From an uncultured Roseburia sp. (GTDB taxonomy: Bacteria > Bacillota > Clostridia > Lachnospirales > Lachnospiraceae): a stretch of DNA of 38,685 nucleotides. A model generated the notes under the pieces. That model had not been told where the DNA came from, did not search any database, and saw only the letters and a program-made list of their open reading frames with translations. The stretch is from positions 1-38,685 of the forward strand of contig CANTEO010000022.1 of NCBI GenBank assembly GCA_947652855.1, in the 5' to 3' direction. The translations under genes and the position numbers were made by a program. Each line of letters opens with the position of its first letter. Position 1 is the stretch's first letter. Shown here piece after piece: positions 30,968 to 38,685 of the stretch.

Positions 30968-32997
30968 AGCACCCTTTCCAATGACATCAAAATTCCATAT
31001 ATGGCCACGCATTGCAGGCAAATTGCGCCAAACATAGAAATTCTGCTAAAATCCTTTTTCGCCGTGACAGGAAACGTTCCAGGCAGCGTCAGGCATAACG
31101 GCAGGAGAGGCAAAAAATATCTGCCCTGAATGCCGGAAATCACCGTTGACTCCCTGGGCGTCCAACTGATGAACATTGAGACGAACACCATCCCCACAGA
31201 CAGCAGGGCGGCCGCCAGGGAGCAAAGCCGGAACGCCCTGCCCTCCGCAAAGGCCGGACGGCACGCCCCATCCTTACGACGCAGCGCAGAAAGCGCCATC
31301 AGAAGCAGCATCCCATAGACCGCAAGCCTTGAGACATACACATCCAGCCATCCAAGCTTCGTCCCAAGCATCGTCTCAAGCATCTCATCTCCATTCAAAA
31401 ACACGGTTCGGACAGACAGGAGCACAAATTCCATTGGATTAGACAAAAACCCGGAAAGGCCGTAGGACTCCCCCGCCAGGTAGGATTTCGCCGTCTGCTC
31501 CGCCGTAGGGGCCGCCACAAACAAGATATTGCTTAATGTGACGGACAGAAACGCCGCAATAGAGACCGCCGCCATCGCCCCCACAAACGCCCATTTCTTT
31601 TTGGATGAGGAAAACCGCCCCACAGGAAGAAACAGCGTCAGCAGGCACAGCGGAAGGTATGTGCCGCCCTTGCTGATAGAAAGCACGGCTATGCAGCAGG
31701 CATACAGCACCGCCTGCCATTTTTTGATTTTCCCTTCCTGCGCAAAGAGCCCGAACAAAACGGCGAAATACAAAAATGCCAATTCAATGACAGTGGCGTC
31801 ATAGGAATAGGAGCAGCACTGCTGCACCGTCATTGGCAGAAGGGCCATCAAAAACGCAGCCGTCTTATATACAGGCATCAGGCGGATAAACCAGTACATC
31901 GTAAGCAGATAAACGCCGATCGCAAAAATTCTGCCCAAATAGATGACCAGCAGCCCATTCAGGCCAAGCAGGCGCCCAAGCGCAATCCCCACGATGCCTG
32001 GCAGATAGGTGGCCGCCGGGGCCCTTGTGTTGGAAAAATGAATTTCCGCAACGCCGTCCTCCCTGCCTCTTTTTAATATGGTTTCTTTTATCGTATCATA
32101 TTCCAAAAGCGAGGGCGTCGTCTGAAACTTCTGCATGGCGTGAAAATCCTCCTGATCCATGCAAAGCGTGTCCTCCCCCGCCCCTCCTTTTCCCATCAGA
32201 ATATTGGAATAATGATATGCCTGCTTAAAATGCGCCTCTTCGTCCGGCGCCGCCAGAGGCGGGAGCAAAAGCAGGTAAAGCACGGCAATCAACGAGCCGC
32301 CAAATAAAAAGACCGATTCCGCCTTTGCGCGAAAGACCGCAATCGCCAGGTAAGATCCAAGCAAAAGGACATAAATGAGCAAAGCCCCAAACACGCCCCA
32401 AGCCTTCCAATAAAGGAACTGCCTGTCTGCCGTCTGAATATTGAACGTCCCGTCATGCTCCTTTCCATTGACGGTAAGGGCCGTCCCTTCTGCGCGCTCC
32501 TTCGTATAGCCAATGGAAAGCCCAAGCTCCGCGCGGATCTGCTCTGCATCCAGCACAATCGTAAGCTTCTTTCCAGCCCATCCCGTCTGCGTTCCTGGAA
32601 AAGACGCCACTAGGTTTTGGCCGTCATCCATGGCATAGACCGGGTAATCCGCGCGCATCAGGGAGACGCCGTCCCCGTCCAATATGTCCAAATGAAGCAC
32701 GCCAAGGTCAAGATCCTTGTCTTCCACATATTCCTTCCGCAAATCTTCATTCAAGGAGACTTCCATGCCTACGCTAAGCAGCTCATCCTGTGGATATAAA
32801 AATGACTGCTCAATATGATCTCCTTCCATAAGCGCATAGCTTAGCCCTTTTTCGGCCTCCACTTGCGTGTGGGCGCGCGGAAGGACCATGCGCGTCACAA
32901 TCGTCGTCTTATATGCAAGGAAAGCGGCTATCATGTACAATACCGTCAAAACCGCAATTTCCACCTGGTTTTTCCTGCTTAGTTTCCGCATAAACAC
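30964..32997 (-). CDS. DUF2142 multi-pass membrane protein, candidate GT-C glycosyltransferase
   Basis: The roughly 677-residue protein has a first membrane helix, an outside domain of about 165 residues, and then 10-11 more helices. Just before a helix it carries 'PPLAAPDEEAHFKQAYHY', the DUF2142 signature, whose acidic residues after helix one of the multi-pass part resemble GT-C catalytic sites. GT-C enzymes use polyprenyl-phosphate sugars outside the membrane, and a polyprenyl-phosphate glycosyltransferase gene follows with an ATGA overlap. The start is best placed at GTG 32997, six bases after AGGGGG; the ATG at 32991 is possible, and the TTG at 33030 would overlap the HPr gene. Only 10 bp separate it from HPr, so it is probably co-transcribed with the cdaA-glmM-HPr block. 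Confidence 0.78.
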   Translation of the reverse strand: MFMRKLSRKNQVEIAVLTVLYMIAAFLAYKTTIVTRMVLPRAHTQVEAEKGLSYALMEGDHIEQSFLYPQDELLSVGMEVSLNEDLRKEYVEDKDLDLGVLHLDILDGDGVSLMRADYPVYAMDDGQNLVASFPGTQTGWAGKKLTIVLDAEQIRAELGLSIGYTKERAEGTALTVNGKEHDGTFNIQTADRQFLYWKAWGVFGALLIYVLLLGSYLAIAVFRAKAESVFLFGGSLIAVLYLLLLPPLAAPDEEAHFKQAYHYSNILMGKGGAGEDTLCMDQEDFHAMQKFQTTPSLLEYDTIKETILKRGREDGVAEIHFSNTRAPAATYLPGIVGIALGRLLGLNGLLVIYLGRIFAIGVYLLTMYWFIRLMPVYKTAAFLMALLPMTVQQCCSYSYDATVIELAFLYFAVLFGLFAQEGKIKKWQAVLYACCIAVLSISKGGTYLPLCLLTLFLPVGRFSSSKKKWAFVGAMAAVSIAAFLSVTLSNILFVAAPTAEQTAKSYLAGESYGLSGFLSNPMEFVLLSVRTVFLNGDEMLETMLGTKLGWLDVYVSRLAVYGMLLLMALSALRRKDGACRPAFAEGRAFRLCSLAAALLSVGMVFVSMFISWTPRESTVISGIQGRYFLPLLPLCLTLPGTFPVTAKKDFSRISMFGAICLQCVAIYGILMSLERVL

Positions 32998-33007
32998 AGA
33001 AATCCCC

Positions 33008-33271
33008 CTACTCGCCAAAGCCTTCTTCAATCATTTTCACCAATGTGGCAAGCGCCTCTTCCTCATCCTCCCCGCTGCACACCAGCTCAATCTCGTCCCC
33101 TGACTTGATGCAGGCGCCAAGGACGCTTAGCACGCTTTTGGCGTTTGCCGTGTTCCCCCTGTAATTAAACGTAATCAGAGATTTATAGTTCATCGCCTCT
33201 TTGCAGAGGATCCCCGCCGGGCGCAAATGCAGGCCCGTCGGGTTCTTTATCGTGACTTTCCTTTTTACCAT
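33008..33271 (-). CDS. HPr-family phosphocarrier protein
   Basis: The 87-residue protein is a full-length HPr domain. 'NPTGLHLRPAG' holds His15, the residue phosphorylated by PTS Enzyme I, and 'ANAKSVLSVLGA' holds Ser46, the HPr-kinase site. Both regulatory residues are present, so it is not a Crh-type protein, which lacks the active His. HPr relays phosphate in sugar uptake and, as HPr-Ser-P, signals good carbon supply in Firmicutes. No other PTS gene is nearby. It lies 17 bp after glmM and 10 bp before a glycan membrane gene, so it may be a second, dedicated HPr that links carbon status to amino-sugar or envelope synthesis (inference). GGAGG precedes the ATG by eight bases. Confidence 0.9.
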   Translation of the reverse strand: MVKRKVTIKNPTGLHLRPAGILCKEAMNYKSLITFNYRGNTANAKSVLSVLGACIKSGDEIELVCSGEDEEEALATLVKMIEEGFGE

Positions 33272-33288
33272 AGATGATTCCTCCCTGC

Positions 33289-34638
33289 CTAAAGCATGAT
33301 GTCCGTAATCAATTTCGCCAGCTTCTGCGCCTCTCTCTCAATCACATCCTGATCCTTCCCCTCAATCATCACACGCACCATCGGCTCTGTGCCGGACGGC
33401 CGGATCAACACCCTGCCCTCTCCGTTGAATTTCCCTTCCAGCTCCTTCACCGCGTCCGCAATTTCCGCATAATCCATATAATGCTCTTTTTTGTGATTGG
33501 GAACCTTGGCATTTACCAGAGCCTGCGGCAGCACTTCCATAATGCCCGAAAGCTCTGACAGCCTCTTTCCAGTGTCAACCATGACGGACAGCAGATGCAG
33601 CGCGCTCAAAAGCCCATCCCCGGTGGTAATGTCGTCCAAAAAGATAATATGCCCCGACTGCTCGCCGCCCAGATTGTATCCATGCTCCCGCATATGCTCC
33701 AGGACATACCGGTCGCCCACCTTCGTCTTTTCCAAATGAATGCCTTCGCGCTCTCCCATCAGCGTAAACCCAAGGTTGCTCATGACTGTGACGACAACCG
33801 TATCCTTCTTCAGCATCCCCTTCGACTTCATATGGTTTCCGATAATCGCCATAATCTGGTCGCCGTCCACCATATTGCCCATCTCATCCACAGCCAGCAT
33901 CCGATCCGCGTCCCCGTCAAAGGCAATCCCAATATCCGCCTTCTCATAAACGACGCGGGCCTTAAGCTCTTCCATATGCGTCGATCCGCAGTTCGCATTG
34001 ATGTTCGTCCCGTCCGGCCGCACATGGATCGCCACAAGGCTCGCCCCCAAATCCTTTAGCGCCTTCACAGAAGTGTAATGAGAGGCCCCTTCTGCGCAGT
34101 CAACGACAATTTTTAGAGTCGAGAGGTCAACCGCGGCTTTTTTCTTGATGAAAGAAATGTATTCTTCTTTGATGTCCAGCCGATACTCAATCCTGCCCAC
34201 GGCAGAGCCTGTCAAAATCGGCACGTCCTTCATGTCCGTTTTAATCAATTCCTCAATCTCGTCCTCCAATTGGTCAGAAAGCTTATAGCCCTCCCCATTG
34301 AAAAACTTAATCCCGTTAAACTCCATCGGGTTATGCGACGCTGAAATCACGACGCCCGCGTCCACCTTATGCTTTCTGGTAAGGTAAGCGATCGCCGGCG
34401 TCGGGACGACTCCCGCGAAAATCGCGTTCGCGCCAACCGAGCAAATCCCGGCCATCAGCGCGTTCGCCAGCATCCCCCCTGAAATCCTTGTATCGCAGCC
34501 TACAATAATCGTAGGCTGATGCGCCTGCTCCTTCGTAAGCACATAGGCTCCCGCCTGACCCAATTTCATCGCCAGCTCAATTGTAAGCTCTGTCCCCGCC
34601 ACGCCGCGCACGCCGTCTGTGCCAAACATTCTTCCCAT
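33289..34638 (-). CDS. glmM: Phosphoglucosamine mutase GlmM
   Basis: The 449-residue enzyme converts glucosamine-6-phosphate to glucosamine-1-phosphate for UDP-GlcNAc, peptidoglycan and wall-polymer synthesis. 'MFGTDGVRG' opens the family signature, 'VISASHNPMEFNGIKFF' carries the phosphorylated Ser101, 'AFDGDADRM' is the metal-binding loop, 'GGEQSGHIIF' reads the sugar and 'RPSGTEPMVRVM' binds the phosphate. The length is normal. The start at 34638 follows GGAGG with a six-base spacer. The order cdaA-cdaR-glmM is the classic Firmicute arrangement, in which CdaR and GlmM physically regulate CdaA. Here cdaR ends 17 bp upstream and HPr follows 17 bp downstream. Confidence 0.97.
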   Translation of the reverse strand: MGRMFGTDGVRGVAGTELTIELAMKLGQAGAYVLTKEQAHQPTIIVGCDTRISGGMLANALMAGICSVGANAIFAGVVPTPAIAYLTRKHKVDAGVVISASHNPMEFNGIKFFNGEGYKLSDQLEDEIEELIKTDMKDVPILTGSAVGRIEYRLDIKEEYISFIKKKAAVDLSTLKIVVDCAEGASHYTSVKALKDLGASLVAIHVRPDGTNINANCGSTHMEELKARVVYEKADIGIAFDGDADRMLAVDEMGNMVDGDQIMAIIGNHMKSKGMLKKDTVVVTVMSNLGFTLMGEREGIHLEKTKVGDRYVLEHMREHGYNLGGEQSGHIIFLDDITTGDGLLSALHLLSVMVDTGKRLSELSGIMEVLPQALVNAKVPNHKKEHYMDYAEIADAVKELEGKFNGEGRVLIRPSGTEPMVRVMIEGKDQDVIEREAQKLAKLITDIML

Positions 34639-34655
34639 CGCAATCTCCTCCATTC

Positions 34656-36119
34656 TTATTCGATTCCAAGCAGCCGTCTGTCCTCCGGCTTTTCTGTCAC
34701 CAAATTCGACCAGGCCCCGCCTATAGGCCCCGAAACCCCTGTGCCGCTTAAGCCGCCCGCCGAATCTGTATCACCAGCTCCGCTTTGGCTGCCCCCGTTT
34801 CCTGACCCGCCGGACGTCCCCGAACCGCTTTCTCCCTCATCCGGCTCTTCGCTGCCGCCGGAATCCTCTTCCTGATCCTCATCCGCCAACACAATATTCA
34901 CTGTGACCGTCGCATTCCTGACCTGGTTGAATTTACTGTCTAAATTCAGCTCCAAGCTTACCGTATGCTCCCCTTCCGTCATTCCCGCGACGTCTATGCT
35001 CCCTGTCAGCGTCTCTGCGTCAAGCTTCTCCAAATCTGACGGAAGGCCCTCCAATTCCACCTTCACCTCATTCGCCAAAAACTTCGCATGGTATTTGAAC
35101 CCTAAATTCTTAACCGTGATATTTGCCGTCGGCATCTTAAACTGCCTCTGCTCATGCCGCTCAATCTTCACCACGACAGACACTTTCGCCTGGCTGCTGT
35201 CAACCAAAGAGACCCCGCTTGGCAGATAGGAGGAGATGTCAACCTCTTTCTCAATATTATCCGTGGCATTCGTCAAATCCAAAACTTCCTTCGGAACCGT
35301 AATGTCATTCACCGTATTAAGCACGGCGGACATCCCTTTTACAAGCACCGTCTGTGGATGATATTCTATGCCGACATATTCATACCCGTCTCCAAGCGTC
35401 CCTGTCGTCTGGAAATTCAAGGCCACTTCCTTCGTGTCCAGCACCTTCACGGAAACCATGACATTTTGTATATTGTATGTCAAATCTTTTGTATCCACTT
35501 CATTTCCGTCCTTGTCATACAAAACAGGGATCACGCTGTCCGTAATGTCCTGCGACATCCCTTCCACATTGACTGTCGCGGCGACTTTCTCAATCCTTTC
35601 AATTACAGACGCCGGCCCCATGACGCGGAGCAGGGTTGGAGATACGCTCGTCTCTCCCAAATCATGCTGATCTGCGACCTTCCCCTCCGTCTCCACCGAG
35701 ATGACAAATGGCTTGGAGACCAAATCCTCCACTTTAAGCTCTAAATAATAAATCTTGCTGGATACCGTCACATATCCCCCATAACGCTGCGGCGTAATCT
35801 CAACCGGAACCCGCTCCAGGTTCTCAATCAGCTCCAGATCCGCAGTCGCCTTAAAGTCGGAATTGCTCATGCGCTCCAGATAAGAGCGCTTTCCGCTGAC
35901 CTTAAACGTAATTGTGCTGCTGTTATTGATGATTTCATAATACTTTCCAATGCCCGTCAAATAATCGCTGTTTTCCACGCCTACCGTCACCGTAAAAGAC
36001 TTCGTCGTCGTCGGGTCGTCAATATTGACCACCGCAAGCCACAGGACGCTGGCGAACACCACCGCAAGAATTTTCAGGCCGAAGTTATTTGTGATCCGCT
36101 TTACGATCTGTCTTAACAT
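34656..36119 (-). CDS. cdaR: CdaR (YbbR-domain) regulator of diadenylate cyclase
   Basis: The 487-residue protein has one N-terminal membrane helix (about 13-32) and four YbbR beta domains outside the membrane (about 38-390), with the typical 'LKILAVVFASVLWLAVVN' opening. CdaR binds CdaA and adjusts its activity in response to conditions at the cell surface. From about residue 398 to 465 the protein becomes a low-complexity Asp/Glu then Gly/Ser tract, ending in a short ordered-looking tail; most CdaR proteins lack such a long tail. The ATG at 36119 follows AAGGAGG by seven bases and overlaps the end of cdaA by 35 bp, so the two products are probably made in step. Confidence 0.95.
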   Translation of the reverse strand: MLRQIVKRITNNFGLKILAVVFASVLWLAVVNIDDPTTTKSFTVTVGVENSDYLTGIGKYYEIINNSSTITFKVSGKRSYLERMSNSDFKATADLELIENLERVPVEITPQRYGGYVTVSSKIYYLELKVEDLVSKPFVISVETEGKVADQHDLGETSVSPTLLRVMGPASVIERIEKVAATVNVEGMSQDITDSVIPVLYDKDGNEVDTKDLTYNIQNVMVSVKVLDTKEVALNFQTTGTLGDGYEYVGIEYHPQTVLVKGMSAVLNTVNDITVPKEVLDLTNATDNIEKEVDISSYLPSGVSLVDSSQAKVSVVVKIERHEQRQFKMPTANITVKNLGFKYHAKFLANEVKVELEGLPSDLEKLDAETLTGSIDVAGMTEGEHTVSLELNLDSKFNQVRNATVTVNIVLADEDQEEDSGGSEEPDEGESGSGTSGGSGNGGSQSGAGDTDSAGGLSGTGVSGPIGGAWSNLVTEKPEDRRLLGIE

Positions 36120-36990
36120 TTTTCAGCCTCCTTTTCAGTAAGCCTATCCGCCTGGTGTCCGGCTCCAGCTTCTGCAGCGTCATAAGCTGCTTTCTTAACC
36201 CTTCCTGATCCAGACCGCGGGTCAGCCTGCCTTCACGCGCAATGGATATCCCTCCCGTCTCCTCCGAGACAATAATCGTAAGGGAATCTGTGACCTCGCT
36301 GATGCCCACCGCCGCGCGATGCCTGGTGCCAAGCTCTTTGCTTAGCTGCATATTGTCGGACAGCGGCAAATAGCAGGTGGCGGAAACAACGCGGTTTCCC
36401 CGCACAATGATTGCCCCATCGTGCAGCGGCGTGTTTTTTTCAAATATATTAATCAAAAGCTGATTCGTCAGGATCGCGTCTACGGCAATCCCGGTCCGCT
36501 CATATTCCGAAAGCTCTATGGCGTCCTCAATGACGATCAACGCGCCTGTCTTGACTTTTCCCATCTCCACGCAGGCCCGAACCAGCTCATTGACCGTCTT
36601 TTCACTGATCGCCTGCGCCTCCTCTTTCCCAAAATCAATGGATGCGATGCCAAGCAGAAAATTCTTCCTGCCCAATTGCTCAAGCGCCCTCCTTAGCTCT
36701 GGCTGAAAAATGATGATCAGCGCAATCACGCCGACATTAATCGTCTTTTCCACCAGCCAAAGGATCGTGTTCATCTGAAACAGCGCGGCAATCAGCACAA
36801 ACACCAGTATTACCATCAGCCCTTTGAACAGCGCCCACGCCCTTGTGCTCTTGATCCAAAGCAGGATTGTATAGAATAAGAACGCAATGATTACAATCTC
36901 CACAACATCAATGGCATTCACCACCGGCAAATCCACCCATGTCAGATATTTGTCTTTAAATATAGTGATCATCGACAGGATATGCTCCAT
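36085..36990 (-). CDS. cdaA: Diadenylate cyclase CdaA (c-di-AMP synthase)
   Basis: The 301-residue protein has three membrane helices (about 24-45, 55-72 and 80-97) and a DAC domain. The catalytic motifs are Asp191-Gly-Ala ('LHDGAIIVRG') and 'GTRHRAAVG' with Arg223-His224-Arg225. It joins two ATP to give cyclic di-AMP, which in Firmicutes controls potassium and osmolyte transport and affects wall strength. The start at 36990 follows GGGAG by eight bases; a longer open frame to 37029 has no ribosome site. It overlaps cdaR by 35 bp and lies 117 bp after an uncharacterised membrane protein gene, the largest gap in this block. Confidence 0.97.
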   Translation of the reverse strand: MEHILSMITIFKDKYLTWVDLPVVNAIDVVEIVIIAFLFYTILLWIKSTRAWALFKGLMVILVFVLIAALFQMNTILWLVEKTINVGVIALIIIFQPELRRALEQLGRKNFLLGIASIDFGKEEAQAISEKTVNELVRACVEMGKVKTGALIVIEDAIELSEYERTGIAVDAILTNQLLINIFEKNTPLHDGAIIVRGNRVVSATCYLPLSDNMQLSKELGTRHRAAVGISEVTDSLTIIVSEETGGISIAREGRLTRGLDQEGLRKQLMTLQKLEPDTRRIGLLKRRLKNVKTDRKADHK

Positions 36991-37107
36991 ACGATCCACT
37001 CCCTTTCCACGATGCTGCGCCCAACGCATATCCGATAACGGCTGCCGCTTAGCCTTCGTCTTCCCTGAAACGGAATCCTTGTTCAGATACGCCCCTGTTC
37101 ATGCCGG

Positions 37108-38094
37108 TCAGTCGTCCCTCGCCCTCCTGCCTCTTGACGCCTGACTCCTCTTTGAACGGCCCCCGCCCCTGGCGGGAAATGTCTTCACCTGCTTTTCCTT
37201 CTCCGCGACATACATCTTGGGGACGGCCTTGACATAGTAATAGTATTCATCATCTTCAAACTGCACGCGCTCCGTCCTCGTGTAGTCCAGATGAAAAAAG
37301 AAAAACTCCAGCACAAAGGCGACCGCCAAAGACATCAGGGAGCCAATCACAAGGCCAACGACCTTCTCGGAAATCCCAAGCATGACATATCCTGCGAACA
37401 GCACGATGAAATTCACAAGGCCCCCAATGATAATCGCCGCTGTCCACGCATAGTCTATGGAAAGGCTGCGGATCAGCAGCACCACGGCAAAAACCACCAA
37501 AAACGTCAGGATCACCAGATACATCTCTTTGTTTCCTATCAATTGATTGAGAGCCGCCGTAATCTTCGTGACCGCTCCGTCGCTGCCGCCCCGGCCGCTT
37601 AAAGCGAGGGCATTCTGCTTTACGCCGTCCAAAAAATACCAGGCGACGACACCGCAGATAAACGAAATCGCAGACGGGACGTTTCCCATTAAGCTCACGG
37701 CGATCGGCATCACCGGGCCCAAGTTAAAATGCAGGCATACCGGCATCAAAAGGGTATAGATGCCGTTTTTAGGGGAAAACCGAAAATACATAAGCCCCAT
37801 CAGCAAAAATAAAACGAATGCGACTGCCATCACCTCCAGCGACAAGGCATATAAATGCAGCAAAACCGCCGCCGCGGCCAAAAGAACCATGACATTCGCC
37901 GGAAGGATCGCGCATACAAGCGAGACTGCCAGGGTCACTGTCAGGGTGTTTGCCCGCTCCATATAACCAATATTTCCATTTATGATGGAAAAAACACATA
38001 AGGCCAATATAAATTTAAACAATGGGTTTAAAAAGATGTCGTACTTACTGTATATGCTCTTTATCTTTTCCTTAATCTCCAATAAACTTGTCAA
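37108..38094 (-). CDS. Uncharacterised polytopic membrane protein upstream of cdaA
   Basis: This 328-residue protein is not assigned to a named family. It has about eight or nine hydrophobic segments between residues 23 and 268, with a loop 'VKQNALALSGRGGSDG' near the middle. A cytosolic C-terminal region of about 55 residues ends in a strongly basic, Gly/Arg/Ser-rich tail. The start is a TTG at 38094, supported by GGAGG seven to eight bases upstream; no ATG is suitably placed. It lies 51 bp after a small membrane protein gene and 117 bp before cdaA, so it is probably transcribed with the c-di-AMP block. The function is unknown; a transporter or envelope-assembly role is only a guess from topology and position. 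Confidence 0.75.
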   Translation of the reverse strand: MTSLLEIKEKIKSIYSKYDIFLNPLFKFILALCVFSIINGNIGYMERANTLTVTLAVSLVCAILPANVMVLLAAAAVLLHLYALSLEVMAVAFVLFLLMGLMYFRFSPKNGIYTLLMPVCLHFNLGPVMPIAVSLMGNVPSAISFICGVVAWYFLDGVKQNALALSGRGGSDGAVTKITAALNQLIGNKEMYLVILTFLVVFAVVLLIRSLSIDYAWTAAIIIGGLVNFIVLFAGYVMLGISEKVVGLVIGSLMSLAVAFVLEFFFFHLDYTRTERVQFEDDEYYYYVKAVPKMYVAEKEKQVKTFPARGGGRSKRSQASRGRRARDD

Positions 38095-38145
38095 ACCTCT
38101 TCCCTCCTGCCTTTTGAATCAGAGTTTTGGGGCAACGCCAAGCCT

Positions 38146-38538
38146 TCACTCCTCTTCACGGTATATCCCGTTCACCTTCTTAAGGTGCATATAATATTTC
38201 CTGACCTTAGCCCTGCCTTTTGTGTATTTCACATGATACACGGCATAAGTGACCAGAAGATACGCCGCCATAAACGCCGCATATCCCAAACAAAGCCGTC
38301 CCGCTGCCTGACGGAGATCAAAGGCAGAGATCTGATCCGTCAGCCGCTCCACATAGTAAAGGCCCAATACGCCGCAAAGCACCGCAAAGGCAACCGTGCC
38401 TGTAATCAGGCTCTTCAAAAGTTCCCTCGCGACATAATCCTTTCGAAAATACTGAATCATCGGCTTGCATTCCTGACCCTCCTTTTGGTCAAAAATCGCC
38501 AGCTTCGTCATCTCGCATACGCGCTCCTGGTTTAACAT
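38146..38538 (-). CDS. Small membrane protein of unknown function
   Basis: The 130-residue protein has an N-terminal hydrophilic stretch, two membrane helices (about 46-66 and 84-106) and a basic C-terminal tail rich in Lys, Arg and Tyr ('KGRAKVRKYYMHLKK'). No family is recognised. The ATG at 38538 follows GGGGG by five bases; a GTG at 38550 would add four residues without a ribosome site. It is the first gene of the minus-strand run leading through the 328-residue membrane protein to cdaA, cdaR, glmM and HPr. A good promoter lies 45 bp upstream. Cysteines in the N-terminal part are not in a recognisable metal motif. Confidence 0.7.
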   Translation of the reverse strand: MLNQERVCEMTKLAIFDQKEGQECKPMIQYFRKDYVARELLKSLITGTVAFAVLCGVLGLYYVERLTDQISAFDLRQAAGRLCLGYAAFMAAYLLVTYAVYHVKYTKGRAKVRKYYMHLKKVNGIYREEE

Positions 38539-38583
38539 GGCTTCCCCCACATTTATTTTCTGATAAACTGCATACTTTTAGAT

Positions 38584-38611
38584 AGTATAACATATTAAGC
38601 GGCATTTGCAA
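38584..38611 (-). promoter_or_regulatory. Extended -10 promoter for the cdaA-cdaR-glmM unit
   Basis: Minus-strand TTGCAA (38611-38606), a 16-bp spacer and TGTTATACT (extended -10; box 38589-38584). It stands about 45 bp before the ATG at 38538, with no terminator visible downstream until about 27143. Confidence 0.65.
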
Positions 38612-38685
38612 AGTTTTTCCAAATGGTTTCCCAGGACAAACGCATGAATGTTTATTATCTTTATTATACTTCATTGTCAAGTCTT
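38612..38685 (-). other. Right-edge non-coding region with a second promoter-like element
   Basis: No convincing gene was seen. On the minus strand a perfect TTGACA (38680-38675) is followed 15 bp later by GATAAT (38659-38654). This could be an additional upstream promoter, but the spacer is short. The sequence stops at the window edge, so a gene beyond it cannot be judged. Confidence 0.25.

Noticed and set aside
32998..33030. TTG start at 33030 for the DUF2142 protein
   Set aside because: It would overlap the HPr gene and has no ribosome site, whereas GTG at 32997 follows AGGGGG by six bases.
33008..33271. Crh-type regulator instead of HPr
   Set aside because: Crh lacks the phosphorylatable His15. 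Here His15 is present in a standard 'GLHLRPAG' context.
38489..38680. Minus-strand open frame of 63 codons at the right edge
   Set aside because: It overlaps the promoter region and the start of the 130-residue membrane protein gene, has no ribosome site and shows no recognisable protein features.

Overview
The window looks like chromosomal DNA from a low-to-moderate GC Firmicute, most likely a Clostridia/Lachnospiraceae member (inference). The reasons are the cdaA-cdaR-glmM block next to an HPr gene, strong GGAGG-type ribosome sites in front of nearly every gene, sigma-A-like promoters, and a very large cell-surface glycan locus with Gram-positive teichoic-acid-type enzymes. About 30 genes are visible. 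All are on the minus strand except a secreted beta-helix protein (4334-6652) and a TagF-like polymerase (11721-14369). No tRNA, rRNA, IS element or CRISPR array was seen, and no gene-free stretch exceeds about 270 bp.

Reading in the direction of transcription (right to left): (1) 38538-33008 holds two uncharacterised membrane proteins, the diadenylate cyclase CdaA, its partner CdaR, phosphoglucosamine mutase GlmM and an HPr phosphocarrier. (2) 32997-27166 continues, without a visible terminator, into glycan genes: a DUF2142 multi-pass protein, a polyprenyl-phosphate glycosyltransferase, a DUF2304 small membrane protein, two GT2 glycosyltransferases and RmlD. (3) A 269-bp gap carries a promoter and three tandem hairpins. 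It is followed by rmlB-rmlA-rmlC, an ABC exporter (permease plus an ATPase with a Wzt-type C-terminal domain), a WbdD-like methyltransferase/kinase-like protein, an initiating sugar-phosphate transferase and a GT2 (26896-18049). (4) A CapD/PglF-type 4,6-dehydratase (17929-16067) is followed by a second, TagGH-like exporter with its own promoter (15973-14448). (5) A teichoic-acid-like block: TagF-like polymerase on the plus strand, diverging from a TagB-like glycerophosphotransferase, an IspD/TarI-like cytidylyltransferase, an extended SDR and a fusion of a dead SDR to a LicD domain (11548-6673). (6) The beta-helix protein on the plus strand. (7) Two paralogous O-antigen-ligase-like membrane proteins and the first 27 codons of a sulfotransferase-like gene that runs off the left edge.

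Together these suggest at least two surface polymers. One is a dTDP-rhamnose-containing polysaccharide started by the sugar-phosphate transferase, capped by the WbdD-like protein, recognised by the Wzt-type ATPase and decorated outside the membrane by a GacI/GacJ/GacL-like trio. The other is a phospho-polyol (teichoic-acid-like) polymer built from a CDP-alditol, modified by LicD and exported by TagGH. The link to CdaA/CdaR/GlmM/HPr puts precursor supply, c-di-AMP signalling and carbon status beside envelope glycan assembly. Enzyme families are recognised from motifs; the substrate assignments and the two-polymer model are inference.
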